Shown here: piece by piece, positions 1-5,155 of the stretch
How positions within the stretch are numbered: position 1 is the stretch's first letter
Layout: each line of letters begins with the position of its first letter
Assembly: GCA_905214175.1 (NCBI GenBank)
Contig: CAJMLD010000090.1
Span: forward strand, 1 to 6,443
Length of the DNA: 6,443 bases
Reading direction: 5' to 3'
Origin: an uncultured bacterium
Lineage (GTDB): Bacteria > Actinomycetota > Coriobacteriia > Coriobacteriales > Atopobiaceae
The notes under the pieces: generated by a model
Database searches by the model: none
What the model was told of the DNA's origin: nothing
What the model saw: only the letters and a program-made list of their open reading frames with translations
Program-made: the position numbers and the translations under genes

Positions 1-87
1 AGCCGACGCACGGCCGAGAATGGCAACGTAGCGGAAAGAATGCGGCACTCGGCGTCGGGGTACCAGCGGCAGCCTGGCTTTACGACA

Positions 88-141
88 ATGCCGCAAAATC
101 TGAACGGTTAACCCCTTCTAAACGGCGAGATTCCGCGGCAT
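88..141. repeat. Palindromic repeat unit 1 (54 nt)
   Basis: The unit begins with ATGCCGC and ends with its reverse complement GCGGCAT. The longer arms, about 87-101 and 128-142, pair with two mismatches. Its interior matches that of unit 2 at 149-221: both hold AATCTG, GGTTA, CCCCT and TAAACG in the same order and spacing. No open frame of convincing length crosses it. Two related palindrome-ended units downstream of a gene look like REP-type extragenic elements, but the family is not one I can name. It lies beyond the 3' end of the carD-like gene. Confidence 0.75.
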
Positions 142-162
142 TGCAGGGATGCCGCGGAATCT
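128..162. repeat. Perfect 14-bp inverted repeat joining the two units
   Basis: The right arm of unit 1 (128-141) and the left arm of unit 2 (149-162) are exact reverse complements over 14 bases with a 7-nt loop. In RNA this would be a very stable hairpin. No T-run follows on either strand, so it is not a classical intrinsic terminator. It could protect a 3' end or be a nuclease or recombination target; that is inference. Confidence 0.75.
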
Positions 163-221
163 GGATGGTTAGCCCCTCTTAAACGTTCGGAAAATTCCTA
201 AACGGCGAAATCTCGCGGCAT
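149..221. repeat. Palindromic repeat unit 2 (73 nt)
   Basis: This is a second copy of the repeat at 88-141, again starting with ATGCCGC and ending with GCGGCAT. It is 19 nt longer because of one internal segment (about 186-204) bounded by the direct repeat TAAACG (180-185 and 199-204). Apart from that segment, the two units align end to end with only scattered substitutions. The units are separated by seven bases (142-148). The unit ends 26 nt past the carD-like stop codon and may affect the 3' end of that transcript. Confidence 0.75.
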
Positions 222-247
222 CAGAATACGCCGCCGCATTGGGCCCT

Positions 248-748
248 CTAGTTCTCCTCCTCCGCAGCGTCAAGCGCACCCTGGAAGAGCGCCTGGACGT
301 CCTCGGGCGTGGTGTCAAGCGCAACGGAGAGCTCCTGGAGCGAGCGAGCTGTTGCAAGCTTGAGGATGCGGTCAAAGGCCACGGGCGGCTTCTTGTTGCG
401 AGCCTTGACCTCGTCAATGCGCTCGCGGAAGGTCTTTACGATACGGACGGAGTCCTGGCAGCTTCCGCGGCGAATCTCGTCCTTGAAGTGCTGCTCCTCG
501 AGGGTGCCGCTGTGCTCTGAATAGGACTCCACCTCCATGGTGGGGTACTCGTCGATAATTGCGCGGGCCTCCTCGGCCGAGAGGACCGGACGTAGGCGGG
601 ACTCGCTGGAGACGGGATAGCTGATGCGCATGGGATGGCGCTCGCCCACGGGCATGAGCTGGTAGCAGGGGTTGGGACCATCCGTTACATCTTCGACACG
701 ACACACACCCTGACCTGGATGGACAACATACTCACCAATCTCATACAT
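248..748 (-). CDS. CarD-family transcriptional regulator (CdnL/CarD-like)
   Basis: This 166-aa protein opens with a CarD-type RNA polymerase interaction domain: residues 1-20, with VVHPGQGVCRVEDV, match the family signature of a short beta-barrel beginning VV-x-P-G-x-GV. Residues about 55-160 are predicted mostly helical and correspond to the DNA-contacting C-terminal domain. Family members bind the RNA polymerase beta subunit and alter open-complex stability, usually at rRNA and housekeeping promoters. The start is supported by a strong Shine-Dalgarno (AAGGAG on the minus strand, 756-761) 7 nt upstream. Oddly, the protein has no tryptophan, whereas mycobacterial CarD uses Trp85 to wedge into promoter DNA. 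The middle helices are also poorly conserved, so this may be a specialised paralogue rather than the housekeeping CarD. It is separated from the cyclophilin gene by an AT-rich gap and is probably transcribed on its own. Confidence 0.88.
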   Translation of the reverse strand: MYEIGEYVVHPGQGVCRVEDVTDGPNPCYQLMPVGERHPMRISYPVSSESRLRPVLSAEEARAIIDEYPTMEVESYSEHSGTLEEQHFKDEIRRGSCQDSVRIVKTFRERIDEVKARNKKPPVAFDRILKLATARSLQELSVALDTTPEDVQALFQGALDAAEEEN

Positions 749-755
749 GAAGAAG

Positions 756-761
756 CTCCTT
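756..761 (-). promoter_or_regulatory. Ribosome binding site of the carD-like gene
   Basis: The minus strand reads AAGGAG seven bases before the ATG at 748, a near-consensus Shine-Dalgarno that fixes this start. Confidence 0.8.
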
Positions 762-771
762 TCTCATGCAT

Positions 772-832
772 AAGATATTAGCACGATAACGGTGTTTTCC
801 ATACCATTTGGGTATGTCCTATTGCCTATTGC
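772..832 (-). promoter_or_regulatory. Candidate carD promoter with dyad and tandem repeat
   Basis: The gap between the cyclophilin and carD genes is much more AT-rich than its surroundings. On the minus strand a TAATAT hexamer (775-780) could be a -10 element. A weak -35 (TATGGA, 798-803) lies 17 bases upstream of it. A 6-bp dyad, CATACC and GGTATG with a 5-nt spacer (800-816), overlaps that -35. Just upstream is a perfect 7-nt tandem repeat, CCTATTG twice (818-831). The arrangement suggests a regulated promoter, but the -35 match is poor and no binding protein is known. Confidence 0.35.
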
Positions 833-888
833 AGCAAAGCACACTATCTTATTTAGTTTATTTCGTTGTAGAGAACACGGGACGACCT

Positions 889-1623
889 CTAGTCCACCAT
901 CGTGATAGAGGCGATGACGGGCTGGTCCTCCTTGGGGAGAATACCGTTAGAATCGCCCTTGTCGGCCGTCGCGTCCACGATGGCGTCGACCACGTCCATG
1001 CCGTCCGTCACGTTGCCGAAGGCGGCGTATTGGCCGTTGAGCGAGGCGGCAGTCTTCTGGACGATAAAAAACTGCGAGCTGGCCGAGTTGTAGTCGGACG
1101 AGCGTGCCATCGAGATGGTGCCGCGCACGTGGGCAATGTCGTTTTTCACCCCATTGGCAGAGAACTCGCCCTTGATGGTGGTTCCGGAGCCGCCGGTACC
1201 ATCGCCGTTGGGGTCGCCGCCCTGGATCATGAAGTCCCGCACCACTCGGTGGAAGGTAAGCCCGTTGTAGAAGCCCTGCTCGACCAGACCAGCAAAGTTT
1301 GAGACGGTGATAGGCGCTACATCGGCATTGAGGGCAACCGAGATGGTACCGTAGCCCGTGACCTCGATGGTCGCGTGGTGAACACCGGAGGCGTAGGTGC
1401 CCGTGGGCTGGTCGCCGGTATCGGCGTCTGGGGACGCGTCCGAGGAGGACGAAGACGAGGAGGCACTGGCGCTGGAACTGGCACTGGCACTCCCCTCCCC
1501 GCCCGCGCTTGAGGAGCTCCCACAGGCGGCAAGCGAGAATGACGCTGCAGCAAGCGCCAGTCCCATGAAGCCGCGCCTGGTGATGGCCGCGGCAGCCGTA
1601 TGCGTGTTGTTCTCGTCAGTCAT
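889..1623 (-). CDS. Tat-exported lipoprotein, cyclophilin-type peptidyl-prolyl cis-trans isomerase
   Basis: The 244-aa protein catalyses cis-trans isomerisation of peptide bonds before proline, here outside the membrane. The N-terminus has a twin-arginine signal (TRRGFM, residues 15-20), a hydrophobic stretch and a lipobox LAAC with Cys34 as the lipidated residue. Residues 36-75 are a Ser/Ala/Asp-rich linker. The cyclophilin domain spans about 80-244. It has FHRVVRDFMIQGGDP (catalytic Arg126, Gln134), ISMAR (170-174), SQFFIV (183-188) and AAFGNV (200-205), all family signatures. The human W121 position is not Trp, as in many bacterial members. I chose the ATG at 1623 because GGAG (minus strand, 1630-1633) sits 6 nt upstream. 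An in-frame ATG at 1635 would add MEWT but has no Shine-Dalgarno and lies in a palindrome. Likely role: folding of secreted proteins. The gene follows the tannase gene by 48 nt and may be cotranscribed with it. Confidence 0.93.
   Translation of the reverse strand: MTDENNTHTAAAAITRRGFMGLALAAASFSLAACGSSSSAGGEGSASASSSASASSSSSSSDASPDADTGDQPTGTYASGVHHATIEVTGYGTISVALNADVAPITVSNFAGLVEQGFYNGLTFHRVVRDFMIQGGDPNGDGTGGSGTTIKGEFSANGVKNDIAHVRGTISMARSSDYNSASSQFFIVQKTAASLNGQYAAFGNVTDGMDVVDAIVDATADKGDSNGILPKEDQPVIASITMVD
1462..1491. repeat. Hexanucleotide tract in the cyclophilin linker
   Basis: Five consecutive 6-mers of the form GGNNCT (GGCACT, GGCGCT, GGAACT, GGCACT, GGCACT on the plus strand) encode alternating Ser-Ala/Ser-Ser residues in the linker after the lipobox. 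The unit is a multiple of three, so slippage would change linker length without a frameshift. Confidence 0.7.
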
Positions 1624-1633
1624 AGTCCACTCC

Positions 1634-1664
1634 ATGAGACAAAGGGACAGTCCCTCTGTCTCAT
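1634..1664. repeat. 31-nt near-perfect palindrome between tannase and cyclophilin genes
   Basis: ATGAGACA (1634-1641) pairs with TGTCTCAT (1657-1664), and AGGGAC (1643-1648) pairs with GTCCCT (1650-1655). Only one base pair fails (1642 with 1656) and one base is the centre. The element occupies most of the 48-nt gap between the two genes. A partial second copy, TGTCTCATT, follows at 1669-1677 and contains the tannase stop codon. It could act as a bidirectional transcription attenuator or be a short mobile or REP-like repeat. There is no long T-run, so strong termination is doubtful. Confidence 0.75.
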
Positions 1665-1671
1665 TCTTGTC

Positions 1672-3645
1672 TCATTGGCAGCAGGCGGCAACCCAGGTAA
1701 GGAGGTTGTCGTTGGCCGTGCCCGAACGCTCGGCCATCACGTGGCCCTGGCCCCACACGGGCACGTAGGCAACATCCTCGACGCCGCTAAAGTGGCGTAG
1801 TGCCAGCACGAGGTTTGCCGAGGTGGCAAGCGAGGTCGTGGTGTCAAAGACGCCCTCGTTCACGCGCCAGTGCGGCGCCACCGCACCCGTGCCGTAGCCG
1901 CTGTAGGTACCGCTCAGGAAGTAGAGCGGGTTAAACATCGAGACACGCGTGGCAATGTCCGAATCGAGGGAGTCGGTCTTCTCGAGGTCGTCCTGCCAGG
2001 CCGTGGCATAGGAATCGTCCCAGCCCGCAAGCGAGGCGTAGGCATCGGCGTTTGCCGCCACACGCTCGCCAAGCGTCTCGTCGAAGTGCAGAGTGCTCTC
2101 CTCGCCAATGCCAAAGAGCTGGTTGGTCTTCGTGGAGCGGTCGACGGCGTCGAAGGCGGGAACCGAAAGCTCCGCAGGACGCAGATGCGTCGAGAAGTCG
2201 CGCAGGCTCGAGATCGAGACCGTCTGGCGGCTCACGTTGTAGTTGATCCACCAGTAGTCGGAGTTGAGCGCTGCAAAGTAGTTCTGCACCGTGTCGTAGA
2301 TGGTGGACTGCACCTGCGTGGTGCCCGTGGGAAGCGTGGTTGTGGTCGTGGTTGTGGTCGCAGCGGCGTCAGTTGAGCCCGTAGCGTCCGCAGCCGCACC
2401 GTCACCCTGGGCGTCCGCCGCAGCGGAGGACTGCGCCTCCTGCTTGGCGGCAGCCACGGCAGCCTCGGTCGCGCGCGTGGTCGCGAGGTTGGGGTCACCG
2501 GGGAAGACGGGGTCGTCAATCTGCTGCGGCGTATACGTATAGGGGAACGTGGTGTCCGAGACAAAATTAGTGGCGGACTCGTCGAGAATCGAGAGAAGCT
2601 GGCTCGCGTAGGAACCCAGCGTGTAAACGCCGCCCTCGGACTCGTCGAGCGTGAGCTGAGAGTCGTCCGAGTCACGGAGGTCCATGGAGTTGATGTAGCT
2701 CGCGTAGTCTGCTGCGAGACCCTGCGAGAGCGAGGACGTCCACGTGCCCTCCGCCCGCGTTCCCGTTCCCGCATACTGCCCCATCGCCCACTCGTAGGCG
2801 GCGTCGGCCGTATCGAAGGAGGTGACGGGGCACCACGACGCGCTGCCAAAGACGGCATCCGAGACGGCATTGCCCTCGGCGTCGTGGGTGATGGCGCCAA
2901 TGGAGTCGAGGTAGGGCTTGTAGATCTCGGCATCTCCCGCAGAGCCGAGAAGCGCGCTCACACCGCCGCCAGCAGAGAAGCCAAACGAGAAGACCCGCGA
3001 GGTGTCGCAGGGCAGCGCGTCCTTGTTGTAGCGCAGGTAGCGGATGGCCGCCTTGAGATCGACCACGGGCCAGGGGGCGCCACCGGGATAGAGGTCGGTG
3101 GAGCCGGTAGAAGAATCGTAGCCAGCGCTCCTGCCGCGGAAGCCGGCGTACACGTAGACGCAGCCCGCATTAAGGAAGGTACCCAGGCCGTCGTAGCCGT
3201 ACTTCGTGGGGCTCGCCTGCGGCGAGAGCGTGCCGCTGTTGATGGGCAGCAGGATGGGCGCCGTGGAAGGCGTGAAGCCACCCACCACGGCCTTTTCGTT
3301 CACGGTGCAGGAGTAGGTGTCGCCCTTCTTCTCAGCCGTGAAGAACTTGCCGGGAACGAAGATCGCCAGCGACTCGTATGCCGTTGTCGCGGGCTTCAGG
3401 CAGTAGGTAAGGCCAAGCTGGTAGTAGACGTCGTTCTCCTCGTCGTACTTCCAGGCGGACGTATCGAGCGCCAGGCTCTTGAACTCGCCGAGGTCGACGT
3501 TGTCCGCGGACTGCTCGGTGGTATCCGAGGTCTGGTCGGAGCCGCTGTCCTGCTGCTGGCGCGTGGGAGCGCCGCAGGCAGCAAGGCCCATGCTCGCTGC
3601 ACCAGCCGATGCCAGCTCGAGGAATTCCCTTCGTGTCCAGCTCAT
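1672..3645 (-). CDS. Secreted tannase-family alpha/beta-hydrolase (subtype-B-like tannase)
   Basis: This 657-aa predicted esterase would hydrolyse galloyl or similar ester bonds outside the cell. The N-terminus has a twin-arginine motif (TRREFL, 4-9), a hydrophobic segment and lipobox LAAC with Cys24, so it is probably a Tat-exported lipoprotein. Residues 65-290 resemble bacterial tannases: LYPGGAPWPVVDLKAAIRYLR (185-205), the nucleophile elbow GFSAGG with Ser224, then VSALLG, YKPYL and ASWCPVTSFDTADAAYEW (269-286). The C-terminal part has HWRVNEGVFDTTTS (Asp601, likely acid) and WGQGHVMAE (His635), completing a Ser-Asp-His triad. Residues about 385-445 form an Ala/Thr/Gln-rich low-complexity segment with eight consecutive threonines (430-437), probably a surface loop. 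AGGGGG (minus strand, 3652-3657) 6 nt upstream supports the start. The fold is confident; the natural substrate (gallate esters or other carboxylic esters) is inferred. At 657 aa it is longer than the approximately 470 aa typical of subtype-B enzymes, mainly from the signal, linker and insert. Confidence 0.88.
   Translation of the reverse strand: MSWTRREFLELASAGAASMGLAACGAPTRQQQDSGSDQTSDTTEQSADNVDLGEFKSLALDTSAWKYDEENDVYYQLGLTYCLKPATTAYESLAIFVPGKFFTAEKKGDTYSCTVNEKAVVGGFTPSTAPILLPINSGTLSPQASPTKYGYDGLGTFLNAGCVYVYAGFRGRSAGYDSSTGSTDLYPGGAPWPVVDLKAAIRYLRYNKDALPCDTSRVFSFGFSAGGGVSALLGSAGDAEIYKPYLDSIGAITHDAEGNAVSDAVFGSASWCPVTSFDTADAAYEWAMGQYAGTGTRAEGTWTSSLSQGLAADYASYINSMDLRDSDDSQLTLDESEGGVYTLGSYASQLLSILDESATNFVSDTTFPYTYTPQQIDDPVFPGDPNLATTRATEAAVAAAKQEAQSSAAADAQGDGAAADATGSTDAAATTTTTTTTLPTGTTQVQSTIYDTVQNYFAALNSDYWWINYNVSRQTVSISSLRDFSTHLRPAELSVPAFDAVDRSTKTNQLFGIGEESTLHFDETLGERVAANADAYASLAGWDDSYATAWQDDLEKTDSLDSDIATRVSMFNPLYFLSGTYSGYGTGAVAPHWRVNEGVFDTTTSLATSANLVLALRHFSGVEDVAYVPVWGQGHVMAERSGTANDNLLTWVAACCQ
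2311..2490 (-). other. Low-complexity Ala/Thr segment inside the tannase gene
   Basis: This stretch encodes tannase residues about 386-445: Ala-rich with Gln and Asp, then eight Thr codons in a row (2335-2358), visible on the plus strand as GTGGTT/GTGGTC-type repeats. It separates the Ser nucleophile half from the Asp/His half of the triad. The reading frame stays open through it, so it is an expressed insert, not a break. Confidence 0.7.
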
Positions 3646-3669
3646 CGCAGACCCCCTGTAGAAGTGACG

Positions 3670-3684
3670 GGCCGCGAAGCGGCC
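3670..3684 (-). terminator. GC hairpin after degV, possible weak terminator
   Basis: GGCCGC and GCGGCC flank a 3-nt loop (GAA) between the degV stop and the tannase start, about 28 nt past the degV stop codon. No T-run follows on the minus strand, so partial attenuation or mRNA 3'-end protection is more likely than full termination. Confidence 0.35.
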
Positions 3685-3711
3685 TGAACTACGTTAGCGA
3701 GAAGCACGGCG

Positions 3712-4659
3712 CTACTTGGCCGCCTTGCCCTTGTTCTTTGCGTCGTTGTATTTGTCGTCGCGGCGGTCTGCCCCCCAGAAGCAGCAGGAGTACATGCCGG
3801 GCCCAACGTGGCAGCCGATGGTAGGGCCAATGGTGGAGCGGTAGACCTTGAGCGCGTGCTCGGAGGGCTTGAGCATGCGGGCAAGGGAGTCGCCGTCGGC
3901 CACGCAGTCGGCGTCGCCAATGGCTACCACGTGGCCAAGGTAGGACGAATCGTGGAAGTCCTCATAGAACTCGGCCATCTTGCGCATGGCCTTCCTGCGG
4001 CCGCGCGCCATGCCCATGATTGCCAGCGAGCCGTCGAGGTTAAAGGTGAGAAGCGGCTTCACGTCGAGAAGGCCGCCCACCACGGCGACGGACTTGGGAA
4101 TGCGCCCGCCGCGGTGGAGCGCGTCGAGGTTGTCCACCATGAAGATGGTGTGGGCGTGGAAGCGCGCCTCCTCGGCCCAAGCGACCAGCTCCTCCGCGGT
4201 AAGGCCCTCATCGCGCTTCTCGATGGCGGCGTGGATGAGGAGGTTCTGGGTGGTGGAGCCGATGAGGCAGTCAACCACGTAGATGGGCGTGGGAAGCGTG
4301 CCACCGTGCTTCTCGCGCACGCGGTCGAGCGCCGTGACGGCACCGTTGTAGGCGCCGGAGATGCCGCTTGAGAGGGCAAAGTGAACCGTGGGGACGCCAG
4401 AGGCGATGGCCTTCTCGAACGCCTCCTCGTACACCATCTGGGAGGGCTGCGAGGTCATGGGGCAGGCGCCGTTCTCGATGGCGGAGTAGAACTCGTGGGC
4501 CGAGCGGGACTGGAAGAGGTCGTCGACGCCAGAGAGGCCGCCATCAGGCTTGCTCGCCTCGGTGTAGGTGAACGAGAGGCACGTGATCCCCGCCCGCTCG
4601 ACCTCCTCGGGAGAAAAGTCGCAGCACGAGTCCGTCATGATGTTGCACTTAGTCGCCAT
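3712..4659 (-). CDS. DegV family fatty-acid-binding protein
   Basis: The 315-aa cytoplasmic protein belongs to the DegV family. Its members bind a long-chain fatty acid; some act as FakB subunits that present it to the kinase FakA for phosphorylation and membrane-lipid synthesis. Family marks in order: TDSCCDFSPEE (9-19), TSQPS (69-73), LSSGISGAY (96-104), VYVVD-type segment with DCLIGS (130-135), VDNLDALHRGGRI (175-187), KPLLTFNLDGSL (201-212) and IGCHVGPGMYSCCFWG near the end (281-296). A basic tail of about 20 residues follows. I chose the ATG at 4659 because GAGGAG (minus strand, 4665-4670) lies 5 nt upstream and the family signature begins within ten residues. A longer in-frame start at 4782 would add 41 residues unlike the family. 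Ten cysteines, two as CC pairs, is unusual for the family. No fakA is in the window, so a FakB role is unproven. Confidence 0.93.
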   Translation of the reverse strand: MATKCNIMTDSCCDFSPEEVERAGITCLSFTYTEASKPDGGLSGVDDLFQSRSAHEFYSAIENGACPMTSQPSQMVYEEAFEKAIASGVPTVHFALSSGISGAYNGAVTALDRVREKHGGTLPTPIYVVDCLIGSTTQNLLIHAAIEKRDEGLTAEELVAWAEEARFHAHTIFMVDNLDALHRGGRIPKSVAVVGGLLDVKPLLTFNLDGSLAIMGMARGRRKAMRKMAEFYEDFHDSSYLGHVVAIGDADCVADGDSLARMLKPSEHALKVYRSTIGPTIGCHVGPGMYSCCFWGADRRDDKYNDAKNKGKAAK

Positions 4660-4686
4660 GTGGTCTCCTCGGTCGCTCTTGTTGTC

Positions 4687-4710
4687 CGGGTAGTATTGTA
4701 AGCGTACCCG
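4687..4710. promoter_or_regulatory. Candidate degV promoter -10 within an operator-like dyad
   Basis: On the minus strand TACAAT (4695-4700) is a good -10 hexamer 36 nt before the degV ATG. It sits inside the dyad CGGGTA-N12-TACCCG, whose axis falls in the -10 region. No strong -35 is seen at 16-18 nt. The dyad lies in the divergent region, so a bound protein could also affect the acylphosphatase operon. Confidence 0.4.
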
Positions 4711-4784
4711 CGTGTGGGGACGTTCGCACGGGCAACAACCACGAGAAATGGAGAGCTTGCGGGCGCGACGGAGGACAGGCACTC

Positions 4785-4791
4785 GAGGGAG
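4785..4791 (+). promoter_or_regulatory. Ribosome binding site of the acylphosphatase gene
   Basis: GAGGGAG lies five bases before the ATG at 4797 and supports this start over the next internal methionine, which would lie within the fold. Confidence 0.65.
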
Positions 4792-4796
4792 ACGCG

Positions 4797-5147
4797 ATGT
4801 TCGCGAGAAGGAACAAGGACCAGGGCGAGAGCAGCGCGGCCGGCAGCGGCGCGTCGACTGGCGAGGGCGTGCGCCGCATCCACGTGCGGTTCGTGGGGCA
4901 GGTGCAGGGCGTGGGCTTCAGGTGGACCAGCCAGCGCGTGGCCTTTGACCTTGGGCTTACCGGTTGGGTGAGAAACGAGCCCGATGGCTCGGTGAGCATG
5001 GAGCTCCAGGGGCCAAGCGAGGCCGTGGCCACGTTCTTCACGCGCCTCATCGAGAGCTACCGGCGCTTTCCCATCAGCTACACCATCGACTCCAAAGAGG
5101 ACATCCCTCCCGTGCCGGACGAGGCCGAGTTCTCCGTGCACTTCTAG
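4797..5147 (+). CDS. acyP: Acylphosphatase
   Basis: This small enzyme hydrolyses acyl phosphates such as acetyl phosphate or 1,3-bisphosphoglycerate to carboxylate and phosphate in the cytoplasm. Residues about 26-116 form the ferredoxin-like acylphosphatase domain: VRRIHVRFVGQVQGVGFRW holds the phosphate-binding loop with catalytic Arg42, and GWVRNEPDGSV carries the catalytic Asn60. At 116 aa it exceeds the usual 90-100 because of a polar Gly/Ser-rich N-terminal extension of about 24 residues (MFARRNKDQGESS...). The Shine-Dalgarno at 4785-4791 supports this extended start, though the extension may be cleaved or disordered. It is the first gene of a tight three-gene operon, with 8 nt to the DNA glycosylase, and is divergent from degV. 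Confidence 0.93.
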   Translation: MFARRNKDQGESSAAGSGASTGEGVRRIHVRFVGQVQGVGFRWTSQRVAFDLGLTGWVRNEPDGSVSMELQGPSEAVATFFTRLIESYRRFPISYTIDSKEDIPPVPDEAEFSVHF

Positions 5148-5155
5148 GCGGACGC

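Noticed and set aside
3..182. Plus-strand frame open from the window edge through the repeats (about 59 codons)
   Set aside because: It has no recognisable motif, runs across palindromic repeats whose 61-nt offset breaks the frame relation, and no start is visible. A tail of an upstream gene cannot be fully excluded.
88..221. CRISPR-like array
   Set aside because: There are only two related units with unequal lengths, a 7-nt interval and no spacers or cas genes.
1624..1635. Upstream ATG of the cyclophilin (adds MEWT)
   Set aside because: It has no ribosome site and lies in the palindrome. The bases GGAG after it are the Shine-Dalgarno of the ATG at 1623.
2884..3687. Long plus-strand open frame (267 codons) opposite the tannase gene
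   Set aside because: It is antisense to a well-supported coding region, low in motif content and typical of high-GC shadow frames.
4660..4782. N-terminal extension of the degV protein (start at 4782)
   Set aside because: The added 41 residues do not resemble DegV proteins and run through the promoter region. The ATG at 4659 has a strong Shine-Dalgarno and starts at the family signature.
4964..5155. N-terminal extension of the DNA glycosylase inside the acylphosphatase gene
   Set aside because: It is Arg/His/Gly-rich shadow sequence in another frame of a clear gene. The OGG1-like N-terminus begins at the ATG at 5156.
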